8,334 nucleotides of DNA from JBGPLJ01 sp041486385 (GCA_041486385.1 JBGPLJ010000153.1:1-8334), one strand, 5' to 3'. Positions 1 through 6,720 are shown, counted from the first letter of the stretch. Notes: a model not told the origin generated them from the letters alone. Translations and numbers: made by a program.

Positions 1-37
1 ATCGGGCAGGAACAAGCGTAGCAGTGGCTCATGATCG

Positions 38-92
38 GACCGGAACGAATAGCGCGTGCGCTTTACCAAAAAGATGGTTTAACGTCCCGACC
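38..92 (-). promoter_or_regulatory. Putative riboswitch expression platform (anti-P1 stem)
   Basis: On the minus strand, bases 92-83 at the 3' end of the aptamer (GGTCGGGACG) can pair over 10 positions with 47-38 (CGTTCCGGTC), including three G-U wobbles. This uses the 3' strand of the closing stem (91-88), so it would be exclusive with the ligand-bound fold. A small ACCA/TGGT hairpin sits in the loop between. There is no U-tract after it, so it is not an obvious intrinsic terminator. An ATG at 32-30 follows directly but has no Shine-Dalgarno. The pairing was found by eye and is only a candidate for the switching helix. Confidence 0.35.
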
Positions 93-171
93 GGCAACCC
101 CGCTGTCATAGGCTTGATCCCTTAGACCGGTGGCTTTGCGTCCCCACCTTTCGGTGAGTTTGCCCGTCGAC
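86..171 (-). promoter_or_regulatory. Cyclic di-GMP class I (GEMM-I) riboswitch aptamer
   Basis: Read on the minus strand, this stretch carries the GEMM hallmarks in order. GGGCAAAC is at 165-158. A hairpin CACC-GAAA-GGTG at 156-145 has a GNRA tetraloop. GGGACGCAAAGCC follows down to 132. The tetraloop-receptor strand with GGTCTAAG comes next, then TATGACAGC and GGGGTTGCCGG ending near 91. A closing stem CGAC (169-166) with GTCG (91-88) seals the fold. These match the Vc2 aptamer and the common ATGACAGC(C/G)GGGTTGCC variant as I recall them. The switch binds c-di-GMP and controls the transcript reading leftward, whose coding region lies outside the window. The G before CAAAC is retained; if I place it correctly as the position that separates c-di-GMP from cGAMP binders, this predicts c-di-GMP. 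Confidence 0.9.
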
Positions 172-210
172 GGCGCGCACTATGCATAAACCCCTGTTTT
201 ATGGCAACAA
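160..210. promoter_or_regulatory. Putative divergent promoters sharing a palindromic -10 (TATGCATA)
   Basis: The self-complementary octamer TATGCATA at 181-188 can serve as a -10 on both strands. On the minus strand TTGTTG (210-205) lies 16 bases upstream, which would start transcription near 176, just before the riboswitch aptamer, as expected for such leaders. On the plus strand TTGCCC (160-165) lies only 15 bases upstream, giving a weaker promoter for mrcA. All hexamers are partial consensus matches, so this is tentative. Confidence 0.3.
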
Positions 211-225
211 GTTAGGGTTTTTATT

Positions 226-2661
226 GTGAACCAACGCTATTTTCGCTGGGCATTCGACTTTGCGGCCGTCGGTATCGTGGCAGCGGCCCTGATTTCCTTC
301 TCCTTTCTATGTGTCTTCTCGTACGTCGAAGCGAGCCTGCCCAGCATCAAGTCCCTGATCGAGACCCCTCTCCCCGTACCCCTGCGCATTTACACACGGG
401 ACGGTCGTTTGATCGGGCAATACGGAGACGAGCGACGAACCCTCGTTGAGTACGATCAGATTCCGGAACAGGTACGCGATGCGTTCCTCGCTGCAGAGGA
501 CGATCGCTTCTTTCGCCACCACGGGATCGATTTTCCAGGGTTGGCGCGCGCGCTGCTGGTAAACATCCTCTCGGGTCGCCCCGATCAGGGTGCCGGCACG
601 ATCACGATGCAGACAGCGCGCGTCATGCTGCTCTCAAGCGAAAAGAAGCTGCGCCGCAAGTTTCTCGAGATCTTTCTTGCCTATCGCATGGAGAGCAATT
701 TCACCAAGCAAGAAATCCTCACGCTCTACCTCAACAAGATCTTCCTCGGGCAGCGCGCCTATGGAGTGGCTGCAGCGGCCGAGGTCTATTTCGGCAAGAA
801 GCTCGACGAATTGAACCTTGCGGAAGTCGCTACCATCGCCGGGATGCCACAGGCGCCATCGGACGACAATCCGGTGACGAGTCCGGAGAAAGCGAAAATG
901 CGCAGGACCTATGTGCTGCGCAGGCTCCGCGAACTGCGCAAAATCACCGTTGAGCAGGAACAGGCCGCTCGACAGGTGCCCATGCAGTCTCAACTCCACG
1001 GCCCGGCGTCGGAGGTTGAGGCCCAGTACTTGGGCGAGATGGTGCGCAATGAGATGGTTCAGAAGTATGGCGAGCGCGTCTACTCGCAGGGCTACCGAGT
1101 TGTGACAACGCTCGATTCTTCCATGCAATCGGCCGCGAACCTCGCGTTGCGTGTCGGTCTCATTGAGTACGACCGGCGCCATGGCTACCGCGGCCCCCTC
1201 GGTCACGAGGCCGTATTGCCGGCATCCGAAGCAGCGCTTGATCAAGTGCTCGACGGCTACCCGTCAATCGGCGGATTGCGCCCGGCGCTGATCACGGCCG
1301 TGCGCGATCAGTCCGCCAGCGTCAGCGTCAAGGGCGGACTCGCGACGGCCATACCGTGGTCCGGTTTATCCTGGGCACGAGCTGCAGGGTCCGACGGCAG
1401 CGTCGGTCCCGAGGTTCGCACCGCCAGCGACGTCCTGCACGTCGGCGACATTGTGTATGTGCTGATGTTGGGCAAGCTGGTGGAACTTGCGCAGGTGCCC
1501 GATGCGCAATCTGCGCTGGTCGCAGTTGACCCGCACGATGGAGCTGTGGCCGCGCTCACTGGCGGCTTCGACTTCTTCAACAGCAAGTTCAATCGCGCCG
1601 TGCAGGCGCGACGACAGCCGGGATCCGCTTTCAAGCCCTTTATCTACTCGGCGGCGCTCGAAAACGGATTCACGCCGGCCAGCGTGATTCTCGATGCGCC
1701 CGTCGTCATGGAAGACTCTTCCATGGAGAACACCTGGCGACCTGAGAATGTCACTGGCAAGTTCTATGGACCCACCCGCTTGCGCGAAGCCCTGGTGCGT
1801 TCTCGCAATCTCGTCTCTGTGCGCATCATGCGCGCCATGGGGACGCGCTATACCCTCGACTACGTGAGCCGCTTTGGCTTCGACAAAGCGGCGTTGCCGG
1901 AAAATCTGACGCTTGCACTTGGGAGCCTGCAGCTCTCTCCCTTGCAGCTCGCAGCAGGATTCTCAGTGTTCGCGAATGGTGGGTATCGTATTCAACCGTA
2001 CTTCATTCAGAGCATCGAAGACGGCAAAGGCGACTTGCTTTACTCGGCTTCACCGATCATCGCCTGCACGGAGTGCGCCGATGCCAGACCGGAGTACTCC
2101 GTCGCGGCAACCGATCAGTCACCGTATGGGCGGCTCGCCACCGTGCGCGCCAGTCGTCAGGCACCCCTCGTCATCCGTCCCGAAAATGTGTGGCTGTTGA
2201 CCGACATGATGCGTGACGTGATCCGACGTGGCACTGCGCGGCGCGCGCTCGCGCTCGGGCGCGATGACATCGCCGGGAAGACCGGCACGACCAACGATCA
2301 CCACGACGCGTGGTTCAGTGGCTTCACGCCGAAGCTGGTTGCGACCGTGTGGGTCGGTTACGACGACGAACGTTCGCTCGGCGCGGGCGAGGAAGGCGGG
2401 CGCACTGCCGTGCCCATCTGGACGTATTTCATGCTGCAGGCATTGCGAGGAGCGTCCGATCAACGCCTGCCCATGCCGAACGGACTCGTATCCGTGCGAA
2501 TATCACCAACGACCGGCGAACTCGCTGGAAGCGATGATCCGACGGCGATTTTCGAGACATTCATCGAGGGCCATCTCCCGCAACCAGCCGACACGAATCC
2601 GGACAATCCAAAACCGCACGCGACGGACAAGGACAACAAGGACGACGAGCCCTTGTTCTAG
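226..2661 (+). CDS. mrcA: Penicillin-binding protein 1A (bifunctional transglycosylase/transpeptidase)
   Basis: Class A PBP that polymerises lipid II into glycan strands and cross-links the peptides in the periplasm. One N-terminal membrane anchor spans about residues 10-32. The GT51 domain follows: EDDRFFRHHG with catalytic E91, GAGTITMQTAR (122-132), RKFLE with E148, then the LYLNKIFLG motif and a GVAAAAEVYFGK segment. An OB-like insert separates it from the transpeptidase, which has SAFK (S467, K470), SRN (526-528) and KTGT (685-688). The tail after about residue 780 is charged and probably disordered. At 811 residues it is close to E. coli PBP1A (850). The start is GTG, the first usable codon in frame, with AGGG at 214-217 eight bases upstream; the ATG at 201 leads straight to a stop. 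GT motif 2 is unusual, with G124, M128 and V133 where S, Q and N are typical. Family assignment is secure. Confidence 0.97.
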   Translation: MNQRYFRWAFDFAAVGIVAAALISFSFLCVFSYVEASLPSIKSLIETPLPVPLRIYTRDGRLIGQYGDERRTLVEYDQIPEQVRDAFLAAEDDRFFRHHGIDFPGLARALLVNILSGRPDQGAGTITMQTARVMLLSSEKKLRRKFLEIFLAYRMESNFTKQEILTLYLNKIFLGQRAYGVAAAAEVYFGKKLDELNLAEVATIAGMPQAPSDDNPVTSPEKAKMRRTYVLRRLRELRKITVEQEQAARQVPMQSQLHGPASEVEAQYLGEMVRNEMVQKYGERVYSQGYRVVTTLDSSMQSAANLALRVGLIEYDRRHGYRGPLGHEAVLPASEAALDQVLDGYPSIGGLRPALITAVRDQSASVSVKGGLATAIPWSGLSWARAAGSDGSVGPEVRTASDVLHVGDIVYVLMLGKLVELAQVPDAQSALVAVDPHDGAVAALTGGFDFFNSKFNRAVQARRQPGSAFKPFIYSAALENGFTPASVILDAPVVMEDSSMENTWRPENVTGKFYGPTRLREALVRSRNLVSVRIMRAMGTRYTLDYVSRFGFDKAALPENLTLALGSLQLSPLQLAAGFSVFANGGYRIQPYFIQSIEDGKGDLLYSASPIIACTECADARPEYSVAATDQSPYGRLATVRASRQAPLVIRPENVWLLTDMMRDVIRRGTARRALALGRDDIAGKTGTTNDHHDAWFSGFTPKLVATVWVGYDDERSLGAGEEGGRTAVPIWTYFMLQALRGASDQRLPMPNGLVSVRISPTTGELAGSDDPTAIFETFIEGHLPQPADTNPDNPKPHATDKDNKDDEPLF

Positions 2662-2698
2662 AGATCAATGTCCGAAGCTCATGTTCCGAAGGACGAGC

Positions 2699-3310
2699 AT
2701 GCCACGACGAAATTCAAGCAGATCGGATCAGGTGCGCGCAGCCCTGGCACAGGAAGCCGCACGCATCATGGCGGAGCACGGCATCGAGGACTACCTGTTC
2801 GCGAAGCGCAAAGCCGCGGAGCGACTCGGCGTCGTCGAGGCGGCAGTGCTGCCGAAGAATGTCGAGATCGAGCAGGCACTGGTCGAGTACCAGCGTCTGT
2901 TCCACGCCGACGAACATCCACGCTCGCTTGAACAGCAACGGCGTACAGCGCTTGCGACGATGAGTCTGCTAAGTGATTTCGCCCCGCGCCTGGTCGGTCC
3001 GGTATTGAGCGGCACGGCGACGCCGCACAACGATATCAGCCTGCACCTGTTCGCCGACCGTCCGGAGTCGGTCGCCATCAAATTGCTGGAACATGGCATC
3101 CCGCATGATGTTATTGAACGGCGCCTGAGAATGGATGCGGACCGGATCGTGAATTGCCCCGGCGTGCGTTTTCTGGCGGGAGAACACGCGATCGAAGCAG
3201 TCGTATTCCCGCGTGACGGTATCCGACAAGCACCATGCAGCCCGGTTGACGGGCGTCCCATGCGGCGGGCGGACCGCAATGAGCTCGAAGCCCTGGTCGC
3301 AGGCGCCTGA
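2699..3310 (+). CDS. Conserved protein of unknown function, possible degenerate nucleotidyltransferase-like fold
   Basis: A 203-residue soluble protein with no signal peptide or membrane segment. I recognise the general type as a conserved hypothetical of gamma- and betaproteobacteria but know no function. The N-terminal half is helical and charged (residues 10-90). The centre has LVGPVLSGTATPHNDISLHLF (98-118), which resembles the G-S...D-x-D/E pattern of minimal nucleotidyltransferases. However, the second acidic position is S114, so catalysis by that chemistry is doubtful. The C-terminal part has FPRDGIRQAPCSPVDGRPM (170-188), rich in R, P and G. The ATG at 2699 is chosen because AAGGA at 2689-2693 stands five bases before it; an in-frame ATG at 2681 lacks such a site, and the frame is open further upstream only as a shadow of mrcA. 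It starts 37 bases after mrcA, so co-transcription is likely. Convergent gltA ends 26 bases downstream. Confidence 0.85.
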   Translation: MPRRNSSRSDQVRAALAQEAARIMAEHGIEDYLFAKRKAAERLGVVEAAVLPKNVEIEQALVEYQRLFHADEHPRSLEQQRRTALATMSLLSDFAPRLVGPVLSGTATPHNDISLHLFADRPESVAIKLLEHGIPHDVIERRLRMDADRIVNCPGVRFLAGEHAIEAVVFPRDGIRQAPCSPVDGRPMRRADRNELEALVAGA

Positions 3311-3336
3311 AGTTTCGGCCAGCGGATAATCCGGCG

Positions 3337-4635
3337 TTAGGCGCGTTTTGCGATGTCGAGATAGTCGCGACGCACGGGCCCGAGATAGAGCTGTCGCGGG
3401 CGTCCGATACGCATCGTGGGGTCTGAGATCATCTCGAGCCAGTGCGCGACCCAACCTACTGTGCGCGCAATCGCAAACATCACCGTAAACATCGAGCGCG
3501 GTATGCCGAGCGCGCTGTAAATGATGCCGGAATAGAAATCCACATTCGGGTAGAGCTTGCGTGCGACGAAGTACTCATCCTTGAGCGCAAGTTCCTCCAG
3601 CCGCAGCGCGAGTTCGAAGAGCGGATTGTCCGCGCGCCCCATCCTGGCGAGCACCTTGTGGCACATTGCGCGGATAATCTTGGCGCGTGGATCGAAATTC
3701 TTGTAAACGCGATGGCCGAACCCCATGAGCCGCACGCTGCTCGTCTTATCCTTCACGAGTGAGAGGAATTTGGGGATGTTGTCCGCGGTGCCGATTTCCT
3801 CGAGCATCGCCAGCACTGCCTCATTCGCGCCGCCGTGGGCCGGGCCCCAAAGCGCGGATATGCCCGCGGAGATCGCTGCATACGGATTCGCACCAGTGCT
3901 GCCCGCGAGCCGCACAGTGGAGGTGCTGGCATTCTGTTCGTGATCGGCGTGCAGGATGAAAAGCAGATCGAGCGCTTCAGCCGCCACCGGATCGATCTTG
4001 TATGGCTCGCAGGGCACCGCGAAGAACATGTTGAGCATGTTCGTGCAGTAATCGAGATCGTTGCGCGGGTAGATGAATGGCTGGCCAAGAGAATGCTTGT
4101 ACGCAGCGGCCGCAATAGTGGGGATCTTGGCGACCATTCGATGCGCGAATATTTCCCGATGCCGCGGGTTATTGATGTCCATGGAATCGTGGTAGAACGC
4201 CGACATCGACGCGACCACTGCGGACACCATCGCCATCGGATGCGCGTTGTAGTGAAAACCGTTGAAGAAGCGCAGCAGCGCCTCGTTGATCATCGTGTGA
4301 TGAACAATATTCTTCGTGAACTCGGCAAGCTGCTCGCTCGTTGGCAGATCGCCGTTCAGCAGCAGGTAGGCGACCTCGATAAACGAACTGTGTTCAGCCA
4401 ATTGCTCAACCGGATAGCCGCGGTAAAGCAATACGCCCTGATCGCCGTCGATAAAGGTCACGCGACTTTCGCAACTCGCGGTCGCCATGAAGCCGGGATC
4501 GAAGGTAAAGACGCCGTGATCCCGGGTCATCGCCGCAATGTTGAGCACGTCCGGGCCAAGCGTGCCGGTAAGCACGGGCAAATCGGACGACTTGCCGGAG
4601 GCAAGATCCGTGAGTCGAAACTTTTTGTCGGCCAT
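3337..4635 (-). CDS. gltA: Citrate synthase, type II (hexameric, NADH-sensitive type)
   Basis: Condenses oxaloacetate and acetyl-CoA to citrate at the entry of the TCA cycle; cytoplasmic. The 432 residues match the E. coli enzyme (427) nearly end to end. Active-site residues are all present: H232 in HADHEQNASTSTVR, H267 in GPAHGGANEA, H308 in MGFGHRVYKNFDPRA and D366 in YPNVDFYSG. The N-terminal domain typical of the allosteric Gram-negative form is present. Residues lining the E. coli NADH site are mostly kept (H113, T114, Y148, R166, K170, N192), but the E. coli R109 position is H112 here. The ATG is preceded by GGAAG at 4646-4642 with six bases of spacing. The gene is monocistronic-looking: 132 bases separate it from the M48 gene upstream, and it converges on the unknown gene at its 3' end. 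I could not pick a convincing promoter. Confidence 0.98.
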   Translation of the reverse strand: MADKKFRLTDLASGKSSDLPVLTGTLGPDVLNIAAMTRDHGVFTFDPGFMATASCESRVTFIDGDQGVLLYRGYPVEQLAEHSSFIEVAYLLLNGDLPTSEQLAEFTKNIVHHTMINEALLRFFNGFHYNAHPMAMVSAVVASMSAFYHDSMDINNPRHREIFAHRMVAKIPTIAAAAYKHSLGQPFIYPRNDLDYCTNMLNMFFAVPCEPYKIDPVAAEALDLLFILHADHEQNASTSTVRLAGSTGANPYAAISAGISALWGPAHGGANEAVLAMLEEIGTADNIPKFLSLVKDKTSSVRLMGFGHRVYKNFDPRAKIIRAMCHKVLARMGRADNPLFELALRLEELALKDEYFVARKLYPNVDFYSGIIYSALGIPRSMFTVMFAIARTVGWVAHWLEMISDPTMRIGRPRQLYLGPVRRDYLDIAKRA

Positions 4636-4767
4636 CTGCTGCTTCCGTGGAAACCGCGGCTCGCTGCGGGCGCAGCGGAGATCGGGCGGCGGGCAGACTT
4701 ACATGGTCCGAGCGCGGAATCAAGGTGAACCCGTCACGCCTTCACCGGCACGTGAGCGGTCGGAAAA
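4636..4767. other. Intergenic region upstream of gltA
   Basis: These 132 bases must hold the gltA leader and probably its promoter, plus the 3' end of the M48 transcript. On the minus strand TTGATT near 4722 followed by a poor -10 (GTAAGT or TAAGTC) is the best I can read and is not convincing. GGTGAA (4724-4729) and TTCACC (4741-4746) form a six-base inverted repeat that could act as a weak M48 terminator, but no U-run follows. No open frame of interest. Confidence 0.4.
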
Positions 4768-6252
4768 CTACTGAATCGTCTTGAACAGCTGACCGTCCTG
4801 GGGCTCGCCTTTCGGATACATGGCATTCAACAGGCGCAGCGTCTCCTGCGGATAGTCTTCGCGCCTCTGCAGCGGCACTTCCTTGGCAACTTCGCCCATG
4901 CGCGTGTGCGCCGTCGCCGTGAGGAGCTTCAACCGATAAGGTTCACCGAGCGGATACTCCGCCGGCCTGAGCCTGCGAAACGTTTCCGCGACGGATACGA
5001 TCACGCGATCGGCGGCCGGCACCATCCTGCTGCTTGACCTGCTGGCCCCAGCGAAGACGTAGACCGACTTGTCCTTATAGATAGCGACGTAGCGCACCGG
5101 ACCCGCGCCCTCATCGAACGGCGACCCCTCCCGGGAGACGAGTGTATAGGCGTCATAGCCGTCGATCTTCAGTTCCTCGCCCCCAGCCAGGCTGGCGCTA
5201 CGCAGGTTCTTGATCAGATATTCGCGCGGCGACAATTTGTCGGGACGCGAGTCGGAAGAGAGTTGAATCATCGAGTCGCCGTTCTGTGAGCGGGCAAGCA
5301 GGCGACTTGGTTCGTTGGCCACGGTCCAGTCTTTCGGGAACGCCAGACTGATGCCGAGATCGGCGTGATACAGGCGATTCTCGCGCATGATGCCCTGGCG
5401 TTTGCTGCTGCCATAGGGCAGGCCTTCGATCCGATGCAGATATTCGTCGTGCTTCTCGATGCCCTGCCCTTCGGTCGGCGCGAAATTCGCGGATACCTTG
5501 ATGGCTTGTATGACCCGCTCATCGGGCGCCGGGTGATCGGAAAAGACCCCATGATAGATGTGTGGCTCGCGGTGCTCGGCCTTCGCGCGGTCGCGTTCGA
5601 AATGCTCCTGCGCCTGCATGATCTTGAAGGCGTCGATCGCAGCCTCCGGACGGTAGCCGGTCTTCGCGGCGTATTCGACGCCCAGGCGGTCCGCCTCGGA
5701 TTCGTGCTCGCGGCTATAGCCGTTCAACCAGGCATTGCCGCCGATATTGGCGAGCTGCGCGGCCGCCTCATTGCGCGACAAGATGGCTGCGGCTGTCACC
5801 GCGATGCCGGTCAGGATTGACTGCACCTTGCCTTTAGCCATGTGGCGCGCGGTGACGTGGCCAATCTCGTGACCCATGATGGTCGCGAGTTCCGCTTCGG
5901 AATTGAGGTAGGCCAGCAGGCCGCGATGCACGTAGATGTAGCCGCCCTCGGTCGCGAAGGCGTTGAAATCGTCCGTGTCGAGCACCGTGAAATGAAACGT
6001 TGCGTCGGGCATGTGACTGTGACGGGCAAGATTCTGACCCACGGAGTTGACGTAGTCCTGCAGCGTCTGGTCCTCGTAGACGCCGTAGACACGGATGATC
6101 TGCTCGTAGTACTTGCGGCCGGTCTCGTACTCTCCCTTGGTTGGCGCCGACGCCTGGGTATCCGCATACGCCGTCGACCCGACACCGAGAGCGACGAACG
6201 CGGCGGCCAGCGCCGAGAGCGTGGCGCTCATCAACACCTTGCGCACTGACAT
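4768..6252 (-). CDS. Secreted M48-family zinc metalloprotease, BepA-like N-terminal half
   Basis: A 494-residue exported protease. A classic signal peptide (MSVRK, then a hydrophobic run) ends at about AYA-D, residues 28-31. The peptidase domain has HEIGH (H128, E129, H132) and SREHESEAD, where E184 is the probable third zinc ligand. SDHPAPDERV has H240 at the place of BepA His246, a residue reported to cover the zinc site. This suggests a periplasmic quality-control role for envelope proteins, as in BepA or LoiP. Unlike BepA, the second half shows no evident TPR repeats. Residues about 290-430 form a beta-rich module starting LYHADLGISLAFPKDW, and 435-494 form a LysM-like tail (LLTATAHTRMGEVAKE, LRLLNAMYPKGEP). 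The start at 6252 is preferred over an in-frame TTG at 6279: it has GGAG nine bases upstream and puts the signal peptide at the N terminus. I leave the gene unnamed because several paralogues share this N-terminal domain. Confidence 0.93.
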   Translation of the reverse strand: MSVRKVLMSATLSALAAAFVALGVGSTAYADTQASAPTKGEYETGRKYYEQIIRVYGVYEDQTLQDYVNSVGQNLARHSHMPDATFHFTVLDTDDFNAFATEGGYIYVHRGLLAYLNSEAELATIMGHEIGHVTARHMAKGKVQSILTGIAVTAAAILSRNEAAAQLANIGGNAWLNGYSREHESEADRLGVEYAAKTGYRPEAAIDAFKIMQAQEHFERDRAKAEHREPHIYHGVFSDHPAPDERVIQAIKVSANFAPTEGQGIEKHDEYLHRIEGLPYGSSKRQGIMRENRLYHADLGISLAFPKDWTVANEPSRLLARSQNGDSMIQLSSDSRPDKLSPREYLIKNLRSASLAGGEELKIDGYDAYTLVSREGSPFDEGAGPVRYVAIYKDKSVYVFAGASRSSSRMVPAADRVIVSVAETFRRLRPAEYPLGEPYRLKLLTATAHTRMGEVAKEVPLQRREDYPQETLRLLNAMYPKGEPQDGQLFKTIQ

Positions 6253-6282
6253 GATTGAGCTCTCCGGCCGGTGGATCAAAAG

Positions 6283-6311
6283 GTTATATCTACGATCCCC
6301 TGCAGCGACAA
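6283..6311 (-). promoter_or_regulatory. Sigma-70-type promoter of the M48 protease gene
   Basis: On the minus strand TTGTCG (6311-6306) and TATAAC (6288-6283) are separated by exactly 17 bases. The -10 matches consensus at five of six positions. Transcription would begin near 6276, giving a leader of about 24 bases that contains the GGAG ribosome site before the ATG at 6252. This leader supports the shorter start, because the TTG at 6279 would precede the transcript. Confidence 0.65.
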
Positions 6312-6354
6312 GGAGTTCCCAACAGCGCCGCCCCGCCAGCTCATCCCTATAGCG

Positions 6355-6383
6355 CAGAAAGGGCGCCGTTGGCGCCCTTTCTG
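6355..6383 (-). terminator. Strong hairpin, probable rpmE terminator (possibly bidirectional)
   Basis: A perfect inverted repeat: CAGAAAGGGCGCC (6355-6367), loop of three bases, then GGCGCCCTTTCTG (6371-6383), a 13-bp stem with a GC-rich core and A/T-rich base. It lies 51 bases beyond the rpmE stop and upstream of the M48 promoter, the right place to end the rpmE transcript. The T-rich part is inside the stem rather than a clean U-run after it, so termination strength is inferred. Confidence 0.65.
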
Positions 6384-6391
6384 AATTTCGA

Positions 6392-6420
6392 GGTGATCGT
6401 CACCGCGACCACGCCGTCGC
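6392..6420 (-). repeat. Two small hairpins between rpmE and its terminator
   Basis: GGTGA-TCG-TCACC (6392-6404) and GCGAC-cacgcc-GTCGC (6405-6420) are adjacent perfect five-base inverted repeats. With the 6355-6383 hairpin they make three consecutive stem-loops in the rpmE 3' untranslated region. They may protect the short mRNA from 3' exonucleases; this is inference, and short repeats of this kind can arise by chance in GC-rich DNA. Confidence 0.35.
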
Positions 6421-6434
6421 GCCGCAGCTTTAGA

Positions 6435-6644
6435 TCAGCCTGCGCCCAATCCATAGCGCTTGCGGAACTTGTCGACGCGGCCACCCGTATCAACGATCTT
6501 CTGCTTGCCCGTATAGAACGGGTGGCAGCTCGAGCACACTTCGATCTGAAGATCGTGCCCCAGGGTTGAGCGGGTGTGAAACTTGTTCCCGCAGCTGCAG
6601 GTCACTTCGATCTCTTTGTAATCGGGATGAATTTCAGTCTTCAT
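6435..6644 (-). CDS. rpmE: 50S ribosomal protein L31 (zinc-binding form)
   Basis: A 69-residue L31, the expected length. It opens with MKTEIHPDY and keeps the zinc-ribbon cysteines C16, C18, C37 and C40 (CSC and CSSC), marking the zinc-containing C+ type rather than the zinc-free paralogue made under zinc starvation. The HPFYTGKQK and GRVDKFRKRYG signatures of the family are present. L31 sits at the central protuberance and helps bridge the two ribosomal subunits. The ATG at 6644 is chosen because the protein begins there in all homologues; the frame stays open to 6764 but that extension lacks family similarity. The ribosome site is weak (GAG seven bases upstream), which fits translational control by a leader structure. 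It has its own promoter and terminator, so it is probably monocistronic. Confidence 0.97.
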   Translation of the reverse strand: MKTEIHPDYKEIEVTCSCGNKFHTRSTLGHDLQIEVCSSCHPFYTGKQKIVDTGGRVDKFRKRYGLGAG

Positions 6645-6685
6645 GGTGCTACTCGAAGTGGGGACGCCGCGTCCAGAAAAAAGGG
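6645..6685 (-). promoter_or_regulatory. rpmE leader with hairpin, candidate autoregulatory site
   Basis: The predicted 5' untranslated region, about 41 bases. It contains GGACG-CGG-CGTCC on the minus strand (6674-6662), a five-base stem with three-base loop, preceded by a run of six T. Ribosomal-protein leaders controlling L31 are known in several bacterial groups, including Gammaproteobacteria. I cannot match this one to a published consensus, so autoregulation is a suggestion. Confidence 0.35.
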
Positions 6686-6691
6686 GCGCGA

Positions 6692-6720
6692 AGTGTAGCG
6701 GGCGACCCCCAGCCGAACAA
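6692..6720 (-). promoter_or_regulatory. rpmE: Sigma-70-type promoter of rpmE
   Basis: On the minus strand TTGTTC (6720-6715) and TACACT (6697-6692) are spaced by 17 bases; each matches its consensus at four of six positions. Transcription would start near 6685, about 41 bases before the rpmE ATG. Spacing and position are right, though the hexamers are not perfect. Confidence 0.55.

Noticed and set aside
1..32. Minus-strand ATG at 32-30 opening a Cys-rich peptide (MSHCYACSCP...)
   Set aside because: Only ten codons are visible, no Shine-Dalgarno precedes it, and it may simply be part of a long riboswitch leader.
634..1245. Long open frame on the minus strand opposite mrcA (203 codons)
   Set aside because: It lies wholly inside the secure PBP1A coding region, shows no family features and is explained by GC-rich codon bias.
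2228..2698. Upstream extension of the unknown gene's frame into mrcA
   Set aside because: That portion is an out-of-frame, arginine- and serine-rich reading of mrcA; the AAGGA site places the start at 2699.
3322..3332. CGGAT-A-ATCCG palindrome between the convergent genes, as a bidirectional terminator
   Set aside because: Only five-base arms with a single-base centre and no T-run; too weak to call.
3835..4728. 297-codon plus-strand open frame opposite gltA and its upstream region
   Set aside because: The opposite strand is an unmistakable citrate synthase; this peptide has no recognisable domain and no ribosome site.
4724..4746. GGTGAA/TTCACC inverted repeat after the M48 gene as a firm terminator
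   Set aside because: Six-base stem with an 11-base loop and no U-tract; mentioned only as a possibility in the intergenic entry.
6253..6279. TTG start for the M48 protease at 6279
   Set aside because: It precedes the predicted transcript start and displaces the signal peptide; the ATG at 6252 has a GGAG site.
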